From contig NZ_CP053346.1 of NCBI RefSeq assembly GCF_013113735.1, forward strand, positions 372,001 to 436,000: DNA of 64,000 nucleotides. The letters run 5' to 3'. A program made the translations under genes and the position numbers. The notes beneath the pieces are model-generated. The model had not been told where the DNA came from. It saw only the letters and a program-made list of their open reading frames with translations, and searched no databases. Of this stretch, positions 1-9,611 are shown piece after piece (position 1 is the stretch's first letter; every line of letters starts with the position of its first letter). This DNA is from Sphingomonas sp. AP4-R1 (GTDB lineage Bacteria; Pseudomonadota; Alphaproteobacteria; Sphingomonadales; Sphingomonadaceae).

Positions 1-1424
1 TTGTCGCGCCGCGCCTGTTCGGCCGCGTCGAGCTTGGCCTGTGCGGCGGCCGCCTTGGCCGCCTCGGCCTGCTGTTTCGCCAGTTCGGCATCCGCCTTGG
101 CTTTCTCGACCGCAGCCTTCGCGTCGCCGGCCTTCTGGGAAAGAATCTCGGCCGCGCTCTCGCGATTGACGGGCGTGTCATACTTGCCCGCCACCGGCGA
201 GGTGGAGATCATCACCGCGCGCTCCTTGTCGGTGAGCGGCCCCGCGCGCGAGCAGGGCGGCCGGACGAGCGTGCGCGAAACCGGTGCGGGCGCGCCGTCG
301 GGCTGGAGCAGGGAGACGAGCGCCTCGCCCACCTTCAGCTCGGTGATCGCGGTGGCGACATCCAGACCGGGGCTGGCGCGGAACGTCTGCGCGGCGGAGG
401 TCACCGCTTTCTGCTCGCGCGGCGTGAAGGCGTTGAGCTTGTGCTGCACACGATTGCCGAGCTGGCCGGCCACGTCATCCGGCACGTCGATCGGATTCTG
501 CGTGATGAAATAGACGCCGACGCCCTTCGACCGGATCAGGCGCACCACCTGCTCCACCTTGTCGATCAGGGCCGGTGCCGCATCGTCGAACAGCAGATGA
601 GCCTCGTCGAAGAAGAAGACGAGCTTGGGCTTGTCCGGATCGCCCACCTCGGGAAGCGTCTCGAACAGTTCGGACAGCAGCCAGAGCAGGAAGGTGGCGT
701 AGAGCTTCGGCGCCGCCATCAATTTGTCGGCCGCCAGCACGCTGATCGTGCCGCGCCCGGCCTCGTCGATCAGCATCATGTCCTTCACGTCCAGCGCCGG
801 CTCGCCGAAGAAGCCGTCGCCGCCCTGCGCCTCCAGCTGGAGCAACTGGCGCTGGATCGTGCCCACCGTCGCGCGCGTGACATTCCCGTATCTGGCGGAA
901 AGATCGGCCGCATTCTCCGCCGTCCAGGCGAGCATCGCCTGCAGATCGGAGAGGTCCAGCAGCAGCATCCCCTGCTCGTCCGCCACCTTGAAGACGAGGT
1001 TCAGCACGCCTTCCTGCACGTCGTTCAGCGCCATCAGCCGCGCCAGCAGCAGCGGCCCCATCTCGGAAATGGTGGTGCGGACGGGGTGGCCCGCCTGGCC
1101 GAACAGATCCCAGAAAATCACCGGATTGTCGGCATAGGCCCAGTCGCTCATGCCGATTTCGGCCGCGCGCGCCGTGAACGCCTCGTTCGTCTTGGCGGTG
1201 GGCGATCCGGCCATGGCAAGGCCGGCGAGATCGCCCTTCACGTCCGCCACGAACACGGGCACGCCCGCCTTGGAAAAACCCTCCGCGATCCCCTGCAGCG
1301 TCACCGTCTTGCCGGTGCCGGTCGCGCCCGCGATCAGGCCGTGGCGGTTCGCGCGCTTCAGCTCCAGCATCTGCCGCTCGCCCGCCGCCGTCGCGCCTAC
1401 GAAAAGACCGGTGGGATCGCTCAT
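1..1424 (-). CDS. HerA-like ATPase, DUF853 (YjgR) family; 3' end lies outside the window
   Basis: The minus strand reads an uninterrupted protein from ATG at 1424 to the window edge. It starts [10 protein letters not shown], has a Walker A loop GATGTGKT at about residues 33-40, a Walker B-like stretch [14 protein letters not shown], and ends in an Ala/Lys/Gln-rich coiled segment. This matches the DUF853 family of predicted HerA-type ATPases, whose cellular role is unsettled (DNA or envelope processes have been suggested). An AAGGAG ribosome site lies 7 nt before the ATG. About 474 residues are visible and the stop codon is missing, so only the C-terminal tip is cut off. Confidence 0.85.
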   Translation of the reverse strand, partial: MSDPTGLFVGATAAGERQMLELKRANRHGLIAGATGTGKTVTLQGIAEGFSKAGVPVFVADVKGDLAGLAMAGSPTAKTNEAFTARAAEIGMSDWAYADNPVIFWDLFGQAGHPVRTTISEMGPLLLARLMALNDVQEGVLNLVFKVADEQGMLLLDLSDLQAMLAWTAENAADLSARYGNVTRATVGTIQRQLLQLEAQGGDGFFGEPALDVKDMMLIDEAGRGTISVLAADKLMAAPKLYATFLLWLLSELFETLPEVGDPDKPKLVFFFDEAHLLFDDAAPALIDKVEQVVRLIRSKGVGVYFITQNPIDVPDDVAGQLGNRVQHKLNAFTPREQKAVTSAAQTFRASPGLDVATAITELKVGEALVSLLQPDGAPAPVSRTLVRPPCSRAGPLTDKERAVMISTSPVAGKYDTPVNRESAAEILSQKAGDAKAAVEKAKADAELAKQQAEAAKAAAAQAKLDAAEQARRD

Positions 1425-1613
1425 CGCATGCTCCTTGTTGCCCCCGCAGCCTTTGCGCCGGAGACGGGGCCAAGTCGAGCGGGACGATGGCGACTTTCAC
1501 ACCCGTTTACGATCAGCCGGATCCGGGATGCGGCGGCGATCGTTGATCATGCTGAACGGTGATTAACCCTGTTGCCGCATCGGGTGTTTACCGATGCCGC
1601 CTAGGATGTCGGC

Positions 1614-1943
1614 ATGGTGTCTGTGCTTGCCCTGCTTCTGGCGACCGCCGCCCCCGGATCCTCTGCGGATGCGGTGCGCGAACCGCATCCCGTCACCGCG
1701 AACACGGCCGCCGCCCGTCCGGGCCGCATTTCGCTCCACAACAACGATGCCGGCGTGGTGCGCGTGCGTCTGTCCCTCGGCCCCAATGGCGTGCCGACCA
1801 GCTGCACGGTGGTGAAAAGCGTTGCCCCCGCGCTGGATCAGGCGACGTGCGAAGGCATGATGGATCGCGCCCGCTTCGAGCCGGCCCCGGAGGAGATGCG
1901 CGGAGCGCTCGTCACCGAACGCTCCGTCACCTGGTGGCGATAG
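1614..1943 (+). CDS. small secreted protein with TonB C-terminal-like domain
   Basis: 109 aa. Residues 1-18 look like a short signal peptide (MVSVLALLLATAAPGSSA). The rest holds a TonB_C-type segment: VVRVRLSLGPNGVPTSCTVV, two cysteines about 22 residues apart (probably a disulfide), then the RFEPA motif typical of the strand ending in TonB C-terminal domains. There is no N-terminal TonB anchor or proline-rich span, so it is not a full TonB; such stand-alone domains are common in sphingomonads and are of unknown use, probably periplasmic. An AGGA lies 8 nt before the ATG. It converges on the DegP-type protease gene. Confidence 0.65.
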   Translation: MVSVLALLLATAAPGSSADAVREPHPVTANTAAARPGRISLHNNDAGVVRVRLSLGPNGVPTSCTVVKSVAPALDQATCEGMMDRARFEPAPEEMRGALVTERSVTWWR

Positions 1944-1978
1944 AAAAGGCGGCGGCGACGGGCTCTCCCGTCACCGCC
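1944..1978 (-). terminator. intrinsic terminator for the degP-like gene
   Basis: A 12-bp stem with one mismatch and a 4-nt loop (arms 1951-1962 and 1967-1978) sits between two convergent genes. On the minus strand the stem is followed by TTTT, as expected for a Rho-independent terminator of the leftward protease gene; on the plus strand there is no T run. Confidence 0.6.
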
Positions 1979-1994
1979 TGACGACCCGACGGGC

Positions 1995-3545
1995 TTATTT
2001 GCCCGTCAGATCCACGCCCAGATATTGCGCCGGACGCGTGCCGCGCTGGACGAGCAGCAGCACCGTCTTCATCCCGGCCTTCTTCGCAGCTTCCACCGCC
2101 GCCGCCGCTTCCTGAACGGTCGCGACGCGACGCTGACCGACCGCGACGATGATGTCCTTGGGCTGCAGGCCCTTGGTCGCCGCGTCGCTGGAGGGATCGA
2201 CCGAGGTGATGACCGCGCCCGTCGTCGTCTCCGGCACGCCGATCTGGCGGGCGATACCGGGGCTCATCGACTGGAGCGTGACGCCCAGCGCGTTCTTGAC
2301 CGCGGGCGTGTCCTGACCGTTGCCGATCGGGCCGTCCTCATCGTCATCGCCGACGGCGCTGGCGAGCTGATCCTCGGACGGACGCTGGGTGACGACCGCC
2401 GTGGTGGTCGCATGCTTGCCGTTGCGGATATATTCCACCGGCACGCGGCTGCCGACCGGCAGGCCCGCGACGATGTAGGACAGGGTATTGTCCGGCGTCA
2501 CGTCCGTGCCGTTGACCTTCACGATCACGTCGCCCTGCTGGATGCCGGCGCGCGCGGCCGGCTGGCCGGGCTCCACGCGCGCGACGATCTCGCCCACGTC
2601 CTTCGGCAGGCCGAGGCCGGCGGCGATATCGTCGTCCATCGGCTGGATCACCACGCCGAAATAGCCGCGCTTCGGCGGCGTACCCTTCATCAGCTGCTGG
2701 ATGACGGGCTTGGCCTGCTCGGCCGGGATCGCGAAGCCGATGCCGACATTGCCGCCGGTGGGCGAATAGATGGCGGTGTTGATGCCGATCACGTTGCCGT
2801 TGAGATCGAACATCGGGCCGCCCGAATTGCCCTGGTTGATCGCCGCATCCGTCTGGATGTAGCGGTCATAAGGGCCGCTGCCGATGCTGCGGTGGATCGC
2901 CGAGACGATGCCGGCGGTCACGGTGCCGCCCAGCGCGAACGGATTGCCGATCGCGATCACCCAGTCGCCGACGCGCGACTTGGTGGAATCGCCGAACTGC
3001 ACGAAGGGGAGGTTCTTCGCGTCGATCTTCAGCACCGCGAGATCGGACGTCGGATCCTTGGCGACGACGGTGGCCGTATATTCCTTGCGATCGGTGAGCG
3101 TCACCTTGATCGACGAGATCGTGACCTTGCCCTGATCGGTCGGCACGCCCGAAATCACGTGATTGTTGGTCACGATGAAGCCGTCGGCCGAAATGATGAA
3201 GCCCGAGCCCAGCGACACGGCCTCGCGCGTCTGCGGGGTCGCGCCGCCGCCCTGGCCACCCTGACCGCCGAAACGGCGGAAGAATTCATCGAAGGGCGTG
3301 CCCGCGAACGGATTCTGCTGCTGCTGCTTGAGCTGCACCTTCTGCGTGGTGGAGATGTTCACCACCGCCGGCTGCAGCTTGGCGGCGAGATCGGCGAAGC
3401 TCATCGGCGCGCCGCGCGGCGCGACGGCGGCCATCTGGGACGGCGCATTCTGGGCGACCTGCGCGCCGACCGGCTGCTGCAGGGTTACCGTGGCAGCCGC
3501 ACCACCGAGAAGCATGGCGGCGGTGATGGCATAGGCATAGCGCAC
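1995..3545 (-). CDS. degP: DegP/HtrA (Do) family periplasmic serine endoprotease
   Basis: 516 aa periplasmic protease and chaperone for misfolded envelope proteins. The N-terminus is a signal peptide (to about residue 29). The trypsin-like domain holds the catalytic triad His129 (TNNHV), Asp168 (DPTSDLAVLKI) and Ser241 (GNSGGP), followed by two PDZ domains at about 285-375 and 410-500. A Gln/Gly-rich loop at about 80-103 corresponds to the LA loop of Do proteases. The start is GTG at 3545, chosen because AGGAGG lies 9 nt upstream. It lies 222 bp downstream of hflKC on the same strand, a frequent alphaproteobacterial arrangement joining membrane and periplasmic quality control. Confidence 0.93.
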   Translation of the reverse strand: MRYAYAITAAMLLGGAAATVTLQQPVGAQVAQNAPSQMAAVAPRGAPMSFADLAAKLQPAVVNISTTQKVQLKQQQQNPFAGTPFDEFFRRFGGQGGQGGGATPQTREAVSLGSGFIISADGFIVTNNHVISGVPTDQGKVTISSIKVTLTDRKEYTATVVAKDPTSDLAVLKIDAKNLPFVQFGDSTKSRVGDWVIAIGNPFALGGTVTAGIVSAIHRSIGSGPYDRYIQTDAAINQGNSGGPMFDLNGNVIGINTAIYSPTGGNVGIGFAIPAEQAKPVIQQLMKGTPPKRGYFGVVIQPMDDDIAAGLGLPKDVGEIVARVEPGQPAARAGIQQGDVIVKVNGTDVTPDNTLSYIVAGLPVGSRVPVEYIRNGKHATTTAVVTQRPSEDQLASAVGDDDEDGPIGNGQDTPAVKNALGVTLQSMSPGIARQIGVPETTTGAVITSVDPSSDAATKGLQPKDIIVAVGQRRVATVQEAAAAVEAAKKAGMKTVLLLVQRGTRPAQYLGVDLTGK

Positions 3546-3767
3546 GTGGGCAATCCTCCTGGGAAAAATACGCCCGGCCGAGAAACGGGAGCGTCGGGCG
3601 ACGTGATCAGACTGTTGCTTTTGCCCTGAACGTATTTTGAACAGCGAAGGTCCGCTCTGTTACGTTATGCGACCTGATATTGCCACGCCGGCAGGAGCAG
3701 CATCGCACGCGACGGCCCAACCGGCCGCCGCGCCCGACCGGGTCTTCCTTGCGTCGACCGCTGCGGA

Positions 3768-4634
3768 TTACTTCCCGCCCCGGAACTGACGCAGATATTC
3801 GCTGTCCGGCGAAAGGATGATCTGGCTGCTGCCGCGCGGCTGATCGTCATCCGTGCCGAACGTCGCCCGATAGCTCTGCATCGCGCGGTAGAAATCGTAG
3901 AAGCCCGGATCCTTGCCATAGGCCTCGGCATAGGTGCGCGCGGCATTGGCATCCGCCTCGCCCATCAGGATCTGCGCCTCGCGGCGGGCGCCCGCCTCGA
4001 TCGACTTGGCCTCCTGCTGGCGCGCGGTGCGCATCCGGTTGAACGCGCTCTCCAGCGGCGCGCCATCGGGCAGATCGGCGCGCTTGATCCGCACGTCGAC
4101 GATCTCGGCGCCATATTGCTTGGCGACGCGCGCGACGGCGGTCTTGATGTCTTCCATCATCTCGCCGCGCTCGGGGCTGAGCAGATCGCGGAAGGGGCGC
4201 TTGCCCAGCTCGTTGCGCAGCGCCGAGCCCAGGATCGGCTTCAGCGCCTCGCCCACGCGCCGCTCGCTGCCGGCCGAGACATACATCCGCACGGGATCGA
4301 CGATGCGATAGCGGGCGAAGGCGTCCACCTCCAGCCGCAGCTGATCGGTGGAGAGCACCGCCTGGCGCTGCATGTCGAAATCCAGCACGCGCTTGTCGAC
4401 CCAGACGACCGATTCCATGCCCGGAATGCGCCAGACGATGCCCGCGCCGGTGCGCCCGAACTCTTCCTTGGAATCATAGCCGTTGGCGATCCGCTTCGGC
4501 ATGCCGAAGCGCACGATCAGCGCCTGCTTGGTTTCCGGAACGACCAGGAACACGCTGAACAGGACGCCCAGCACCACCAGCACCAGCCCGCCCCAGAAGA
4601 TCGGGTTGCGGCGGATCGAATCGAAGCCGTTCAC
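3768..4634 (-). CDS. hflC: HflC, SPFH-domain regulator of FtsH protease
   Basis: 288 aa. HflC and HflK form a large membrane-anchored periplasmic cage around the FtsH protease. One membrane segment near residues 13-33 (FWGGLVLVVLGVLFSVFLVV) is followed by the SPFH/band-7 domain, with the family-typical VDVRIKRADLP and the stretch FNRMRTARQQEA before a helical tail. Its ATG overlaps the hflK stop by 4 nt (ATGA), so the two are translationally coupled. Length fits the family. Confidence 0.95.
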   Translation of the reverse strand: MNGFDSIRRNPIFWGGLVLVVLGVLFSVFLVVPETKQALIVRFGMPKRIANGYDSKEEFGRTGAGIVWRIPGMESVVWVDKRVLDFDMQRQAVLSTDQLRLEVDAFARYRIVDPVRMYVSAGSERRVGEALKPILGSALRNELGKRPFRDLLSPERGEMMEDIKTAVARVAKQYGAEIVDVRIKRADLPDGAPLESAFNRMRTARQQEAKSIEAGARREAQILMGEADANAARTYAEAYGKDPGFYDFYRAMQSYRATFGTDDDQPRGSSQIILSPDSEYLRQFRGGK

Positions 4635-5704
4635 TTGGACGCCCCCTTCGGCGGGATGGGCAGATAGGGGGTGACGCCGGGTGCCTCCAGCACCGTCTTG
4701 TCGGTCTTGGCCAGCACCTTCTCCATCGTCTCATAATAGAGGCGACGGCGCGTGACCTCGGGCGCGAGCTTGTACTGCTGATAGACCGAATCGAACGCGG
4801 CGGCCTCGCCCTGCGCCTGCGCGGTCTTCTGCGTGGCATAGGCCCGCGCCTGGTTCAGATAGGATTGCGCCTGCTGCTGAGCGGCGGACACTTCCTTGAA
4901 CGCGTCCATCACCTCGCCCGGCGGATCGGCCTGCTTGATCGCCACGCCCTGCACGGCGACGCCGGCGCGATATTCGTCCAGCAATTCCTGCATGCGCAGC
5001 GCCACGCGCTGTTCGATGATCGCGCGCTGGGGTCCGATCGCGGCATTCAGCGTCACGTTCGAAATCTGCTCGCGCATCGCGCTTTCCGCCACTTCGCGGA
5101 TCGTGCCCTCGGGATCGGACAGTTCGAACATGAAAAGTTCGGGATCGCGGATGTTCCAGCGCACCGAATAAGCGAGATCGATCAGATTCTCGTCGCCGGT
5201 CAGCATCAGATTCTGGCCGCTGGCACCGGCGGCCCCGCCGTCGATGTCGACGACATGGATATTGTCGACGTCGATCTTCGTGACGATGTCGATCGGTGCC
5301 GGCAGCGAGAAGCGCAGGCCCGGCTGCAGCATGCCGACATATTTGCCGAAGCGCGTGACCACGCCGCGCTGCTGCGGGCCGATCGTGTGCGTGCTGGTGA
5401 GCGCCATCCAGAGCAGGACGAGGCCGAGTATGCCCCACGCCCAGATCGCGCCGGGCAGCTGCGGCAGGCCATTGCCGCCGGCACCGCCGCCCCCGCCGCC
5501 GAAGCGCGCGCGTCCACGCCGCACCAGCGCGTCCAGCGCGGACGGGCCGGGCTTTCCGGACGGCTTGCCGCCTCCGCCCCAGGGATTGCGACCGGGACCG
5601 CCGCTTCCGCCGCCGGCACCATCGCCGCCACCGGAACCGCCGCCCCAGGGGCCGCCCTCGTTCAACACCGCTCCGGCCTCTTCCAGCCGCCCACTTGCAT
5701 CCAT
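4631..5704 (-). CDS. hflK: HflK, SPFH-domain regulator of FtsH protease
   Basis: 357 aa partner of HflC. A Gly-rich, low-complexity cytoplasmic N-terminus (residues 17-48 and 69-77 are nearly all Gly/Ser/Pro) precedes a membrane segment at about 86-103 and the SPFH domain (ITKIDVDNIHVVDID is the variable insertion; YAVRWNIRDPELF-type strand follows). The glycine-rich head is usual for HflK. First gene of the hflK-hflC operon; divergent from the mrp-like gene with 71 bp between the starts. Confidence 0.95.
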   Translation of the reverse strand: MDASGRLEEAGAVLNEGGPWGGGSGGGDGAGGGSGGPGRNPWGGGGKPSGKPGPSALDALVRRGRARFGGGGGGAGGNGLPQLPGAIWAWGILGLVLLWMALTSTHTIGPQQRGVVTRFGKYVGMLQPGLRFSLPAPIDIVTKIDVDNIHVVDIDGGAAGASGQNLMLTGDENLIDLAYSVRWNIRDPELFMFELSDPEGTIREVAESAMREQISNVTLNAAIGPQRAIIEQRVALRMQELLDEYRAGVAVQGVAIKQADPPGEVMDAFKEVSAAQQQAQSYLNQARAYATQKTAQAQGEAAAFDSVYQQYKLAPEVTRRRLYYETMEKVLAKTDKTVLEAPGVTPYLPIPPKGASK

Positions 5705-5775
5705 GCGCGGCCTTATAGGGTCCGTCCCTGCGGAAAAACAGTGCTTGCCCGGCCGATTGGTTCTAACCGCGCGGC

Positions 5776-6780
5776 ATGAGCGATCTCCCCCTCCTTGCCG
5801 CCGCCCTCGATAGCGTTTCCGATCCCGTCAGCGGCCGTGGGCTGCTCGCCTCCGGCCGCGCCTCCGCGCCCCGCCTCGAAGGTGGGCGCGCCGACGTGAT
5901 CGTGGATGTGGCCGGGCTGGCGGCGGTCGATCGCACGGCGCTGGAGGCGGCCGTGCGCGCGGCGCTGCTGGCCGTGCCCGGCGTGTCCGAGGCGCGCATC
6001 CTGCTCACCGCCGATCGGCCGCAGCGGCGCATCATCGCGGTCGCCAGCGGCAAGGGCGGAGTCGGCAAATCGACGGTCGCCGCCAATATCGCGGTCGCAC
6101 TGGCCCGGCGCGGCGTGAAGGTCGGCCTCGTCGATGCCGATATTTACGGCCCCTCGCAGCCCCGCCTGTTCGACGCGCACGATCGGCCGGATGCGAAGGA
6201 CAAGATCATGTTCCCGGTGCCCACGCGCTGGGGCGTGCCGATCCTGTCGATGGGTCAGCTGATCGAGCCGGGCAAGGCGATCGCCTGGCGCGGACCGATG
6301 GCGGCGGGCGCGCTCAGCCAGCTGGTCGACGCGCATTGGGGCCAGACCGACGTGCTGATCCTCGATCTGCCGCCGGGCACGGGCGACGTGCAGCTGACCA
6401 TGATCCAGAAGCATCGTCCGGTCGGCGCGGTCATCGTCTCCACCCCGCAGGATCTGGCCCTGATCGACGCGACGCGCGCGATCGATCTGTTCTTCAAGGC
6501 CGAGATCCCGATCGTCGGCCTCGTCGAGAATATGGCGGGCTATGCCTGCCCCCATTGCGGCGAAATCTCCGATCCGTTCGGGCAGGGCGGTGCCGAGGCG
6601 GAAGCGGCGGCCTTGGGCCTCCCCTTCCTCGGCCGCATTCCGCTCGCGCGCGGCATCCGCACCGCCTCCGATGCGGGCATGCCCCCCGCCGCCGGCGACG
6701 GGCCGGACGCCGCCCCCTTCCACGCCATCGCCGCGCAGATCGAAACCTGGCTGAACCCTTCGGCCTCGCCGGTGTTCTGA
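5776..6780 (+). CDS. apbC: Mrp/ApbC-type P-loop ATPase, Fe-S cluster carrier
   Basis: 334 aa. The N-terminal ~80 residues form a MIP18/DUF59-like domain. A deviant Walker A SGKGGVGKST at 91-100 and the LIDLPPGTGD-type switch (LDLPPGTGDVQL) mark the Mrp/NBP35 ATPase fold. The CPHCG motif near residues 258-262 is the CxxC pair that holds a bridging 4Fe-4S cluster in the dimer. Expected to deliver Fe-S clusters to apoproteins in the cytosol. The ErpA Fe-S carrier is also in this window but 26 kb away. Confidence 0.92.
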   Translation: MSDLPLLAAALDSVSDPVSGRGLLASGRASAPRLEGGRADVIVDVAGLAAVDRTALEAAVRAALLAVPGVSEARILLTADRPQRRIIAVASGKGGVGKSTVAANIAVALARRGVKVGLVDADIYGPSQPRLFDAHDRPDAKDKIMFPVPTRWGVPILSMGQLIEPGKAIAWRGPMAAGALSQLVDAHWGQTDVLILDLPPGTGDVQLTMIQKHRPVGAVIVSTPQDLALIDATRAIDLFFKAEIPIVGLVENMAGYACPHCGEISDPFGQGGAEAEAAALGLPFLGRIPLARGIRTASDAGMPPAAGDGPDAAPFHAIAAQIETWLNPSASPVF

Positions 6781-6798
6781 TTCCGAACCGACCTCTCC

Positions 6799-6874
6799 TC
6801 CGTTCGTCCTGAGCGAAGTCGAAGGACGGGCTTCGCACTCAGCCCGTGCTTCGACAGGCTCAGCACGAACGGAG
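6799..6874. repeat. dispersed inverted repeat, family A copy 1
   Basis: Imperfect inverted repeat whose arms begin and end with CGTTCGT/ACGAACG and contain CTGAGCGAAGTCGAAG or its relatives. Three further copies lie at 21140-21222, 31582-31680 and 45584-45666. All four lie just outside coding regions. The arm spans the region before the CoA-binding gene, which is why that gene must start downstream at 6894. Confidence 0.85.
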
Positions 6875-6893
6875 CGTGCAGAAAGGACCGGAC

Positions 6894-7322
6894 ATGCCGC
6901 TCACGACCGACGCCGATATCGCAGCTTTGCTCGCCGAAACCCGCACGATCGCGGTGATCGGCGCCTCCGATCGGCCCGACCGGCCGAGTTGGGGCGTGAT
7001 GCGCGTGCTGCAGGATTGGGGCTATCGCATCCTGCCGGTGAACCCGCAGATCACGGGCGAGCATGTCCACGGCGAATATGTATGGCGCGATCTCGACCAG
7101 ATCGGCGAGGAGATCGACATGGTCGATATCTTCCGCCGCCCGCAGGCGGCGGGCGAGGCGGTGGATCAGGCGATCGCGATCGGCGCCAAATCGGTGTGGC
7201 TGCAGATCGGCGTGATCAACGAAGAAGCCGCCGCCCGCGCCGAAGCCGCCGGCCTGAAGGTGGTGATGGACCGCTGCCCCGCGATCGATCTGCCAAGGCT
7301 GGGCGTGCCGAAGAAGGGGTAG
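6894..7322 (+). CDS. CoA-binding domain protein (YccU family)
   Basis: 142 aa single-domain Rossmann protein of the YccU/CoA_binding family: TIAVIGASDRPDRPSWGVM near residues 15-33 is the nucleotide-binding loop, with YRILPVNP and WLQIGV strands. The family resembles the N-terminal domain of succinyl-CoA synthetase alpha; its role is unknown. ATG 6894 is preferred because AAAGGA lies 6-7 nt before it and the longer reading would translate repeat DNA. Confidence 0.82.
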   Translation: MPLTTDADIAALLAETRTIAVIGASDRPDRPSWGVMRVLQDWGYRILPVNPQITGEHVHGEYVWRDLDQIGEEIDMVDIFRRPQAAGEAVDQAIAIGAKSVWLQIGVINEEAAARAEAAGLKVVMDRCPAIDLPRLGVPKKG

Positions 7323-7352
7323 GGTCGGCCGCCCGCCTCATTCCAACATCCT

Positions 7353-7428
7353 CGTCATTGCGAGCGCAGCGAAGCAATCCAGTCCCAAACGCGAGGAACT
7401 GGATTGCTTCGCTGCGCTCGCAATGACG
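7353..7428. repeat. perfect 31-bp inverted repeat, family C copy 1
   Basis: Arms at 7353-7383 and 7398-7428 are perfect reverse complements separated by 14 nt; the outer sequence is CGTCATTGCGAGCGCAGCGA. It lies between two convergent genes and could act as a bidirectional terminator. A collapsed derivative is at 42805-42834. Confidence 0.85.
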
Positions 7429-7449
7429 ATATCGGGACGGATTTAATCC

Positions 7450-8235
7450 CTACCGGTCAGCCGCCTGCGCGCGTTCGGCCAACCGCTCCAGCGCCACCGG
7501 ATGCAGCGCCCGTCCGCTCGCCAATATGCCGAACACCTCCGGCACCGGCTTGTTGAAGCGGATCGGCCGGCCCAGCGGATCTGTGACGGCGGCGCCCGCT
7601 TCCTCCGCGATCAGGGCGGCGGCGGCGATGTCCCATTCGCTGCCCCAGCGCAGGCTGGCGCACAGATCCACCTCGTCATTCGCCACCATCGCGATGCGCA
7701 GCGCGATCGAATTGGGGCGCGGCATCGCCACCAGATCCTGATCCACCTTCGGCAAGGTATCCGCCGGCACCCGCGCACCCGCCAGCGTCGTCCGGTCACC
7801 CGCACGCAGCGTCGCACCGTTGAGGGTCGCGCCGAGGCCCTTGGCCGCGATCCACGTCTCGCCTCGCTCCGGCGCTTCCAGCACGCCCACGATCGGCTGC
7901 CCGCGCTCCACCAGAGCCACCGAGACCGACCAGCCCGGCCGCCGCCGCAGATAATCGCGCGTGCCGTCGATCGGATCGACCACCCACACGCGCTCAACGC
8001 CCAGCCGCTCGGGGCTGTCGGCCGTCTCCTCGGACAGCCACGCGGCAGAGGGATCGATCCTCTTCAGCCGATCGAACAGCAAAGCATCGACCTCCAGGTC
8101 GATCTCGCACACCGGATGGCCCGGCACCTTTTCCCATTGGCGATAGGCATCGCTGGAACGACGCGCGGCGAGCGCGCCCGCCTCGCGGGCGGCGTCCGCG
8201 ATCGCGGAAATCAGATCGGCGTCAGGCGCCGGCAA
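7450..8235 (-). CDS. cysQ: inositol monophosphatase-family enzyme, CysQ-like 3'(2'),5'-bisphosphate nucleotidase
   Basis: 261 aa. The Mg-dependent, Li-sensitive phosphatase signature is complete: WLSEET at 66-71, VVDPIDGTRDY at 85-95 (metal ligands Asp87, Asp90) and EWDIAAAALIAEEAG from 200. Members dephosphorylate PAP (CysQ), inositol phosphates or fructose-bisphosphate; the SEE(T) and VVDPIDGT spacing and length fit CysQ best but substrate is not settled by sequence. It overlaps the 3' end of pmbA by 14 nt, so the two are co-transcribed. Confidence 0.75.
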   Translation of the reverse strand: MPAPDADLISAIADAAREAGALAARRSSDAYRQWEKVPGHPVCEIDLEVDALLFDRLKRIDPSAAWLSEETADSPERLGVERVWVVDPIDGTRDYLRRRPGWSVSVALVERGQPIVGVLEAPERGETWIAAKGLGATLNGATLRAGDRTTLAGARVPADTLPKVDQDLVAMPRPNSIALRIAMVANDEVDLCASLRWGSEWDIAAAALIAEEAGAAVTDPLGRPIRFNKPVPEVFGILASGRALHPVALERLAERAQAADR

Positions 8236-9562
8236 CGGTCATCCCGTCCACGCGGAGCGTCGGCACGTCATGCGCGCGGCGGAACACCAGATCGTCGGCC
8301 GCCGTCATCTGCAGGAACATCTCCTTCAGATTGCCCGCCGCCGTCACTTCCGCCACCGGCTCGGCCAGCTGGCCGTCGCGGATCGCGAAGCCCGACGCGC
8401 CCCGGCTGTAATCGCCCGTCACCATGTTCACACCCTGGCCGATCAGCTCGGTCACGAACAGGCCCGTCTTGATGTCCCCGATCAGCTCCGCGACCGACAG
8501 CGCGCCCTTGTCGAGATAGAGGTTGCTCGTCCCCGCGCCCGGCGCGCCCGAACCGCCGCGCGTGGCGTGGCCGGTCGGCGCCAGATCCAGCTGACGGGCC
8601 GAGGCGCTGTCGAGCAGCCACGTCGTCAGCACGCCATCGTCGATCAGGTCTATCGCCTGCGTCGGAAGCCCCTCGCCATCGAAGGCGCGGCTGCGCAGGC
8701 CTCGCGGGCGATGCGGATCATCCCGCAGGAAAAGCCCGCGCGCGAACACCTGTTCGCCCAGCATGCCGAGCAGGAAGCTCGTCTTGCGGGCGATGGCCGA
8801 TCCCGTGACGGAAGCGGCAAGATGCCCGATCAGGCTGGAGCCGACACGCGGATCGAACACCACCGGCATCGGCCCCGAAGGCAGCTTGCCCGGATTGAGG
8901 CGCGCGACGGTGCGCTCGCCCGCGCGCCGCCCGATCGCCTCGGGCGCCTCCAGATCGGCGAGATGGCGCGTCGAATGATAGGCGTAATCGCGCTGCATCG
9001 AGGCGCCCTCGCCCGCGATCACGCTGGCCGACAGGCCGTAACCGCTGGAGGAGAAGCCGCGCACGAAGCCGGTGCTGGTCGCCAGCGCCATCGCCGTGCG
9101 GCCCGCACTCGCGCCCGCGCCCTCGCTGTTGGTGACGCCCGCCACCGCCCGCGCGGCTTCCTCGGCCACCAGCGCCAGCTCGCGCAGACGATCCGGCGCG
9201 GGATCCGCACCGTCGTCGCCATCGATCTCGGGCGCCGCACCGGTCAGCAGACGATCGGCCGGAGCCAGCCCGGCATAGGGATCCTCGGGCGCCTCGCGCG
9301 CCATCGCCACCGCGCGCTCCACCAGCGCCGCGATCGCATCGTCGGTCAGGCTGGAGGAGGAAACGCTCGCCGAACGCTGGCCGACGAACACGCGCAGGCC
9401 GATCTCCTCGCCGTCCGAACGCTGCACATCCTCCAGCGCGCCGAGCCGAACCTGCACCTGGGTGCTCTCGCTGCGATAATAGACGGCGTCGGCGGCGTCG
9501 GCGCCGGCGCGCCGCGCGGCTTCGACAAGGGCGGCGACGCGATCTTCGGAAACGGAGGTCAT
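8222..9562 (-). CDS. pmbA: PmbA/TldE, non-catalytic partner of TldD metalloprotease
   Basis: 446 aa TldD/PmbA-family protein. The N-terminal third (SVSEDRVAALVEAARRAGAD...) and the C-terminal GDYSRGASGFAIRDGQ and GNLKEM motifs are characteristic. PmbA forms a heterodimer with TldD that processes peptides such as microcin B17 precursor and CcdA. The HExxxH zinc motif of TldD is not present, so this is the TldE-type subunit; tldD is not in the window. It is followed by the overlapping cysQ-like gene. Confidence 0.88.
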   Translation of the reverse strand: MTSVSEDRVAALVEAARRAGADAADAVYYRSESTQVQVRLGALEDVQRSDGEEIGLRVFVGQRSASVSSSSLTDDAIAALVERAVAMAREAPEDPYAGLAPADRLLTGAAPEIDGDDGADPAPDRLRELALVAEEAARAVAGVTNSEGAGASAGRTAMALATSTGFVRGFSSSGYGLSASVIAGEGASMQRDYAYHSTRHLADLEAPEAIGRRAGERTVARLNPGKLPSGPMPVVFDPRVGSSLIGHLAASVTGSAIARKTSFLLGMLGEQVFARGLFLRDDPHRPRGLRSRAFDGEGLPTQAIDLIDDGVLTTWLLDSASARQLDLAPTGHATRGGSGAPGAGTSNLYLDKGALSVAELIGDIKTGLFVTELIGQGVNMVTGDYSRGASGFAIRDGQLAEPVAEVTAAGNLKEMFLQMTAADDLVFRRAHDVPTLRVDGMTVAGA

Positions 9563-9611
9563 GCCCTGCCCTTAGGCACTCAAACCGACGAACGAAAGCA
9601 CGGGCTACCCC

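Noticed and set aside
475..1500. 341-aa minus ORF overlapping the HerA-like gene
   Set aside because: It is out of frame with the real gene, whose frame shows Walker motifs and continues to the window edge.
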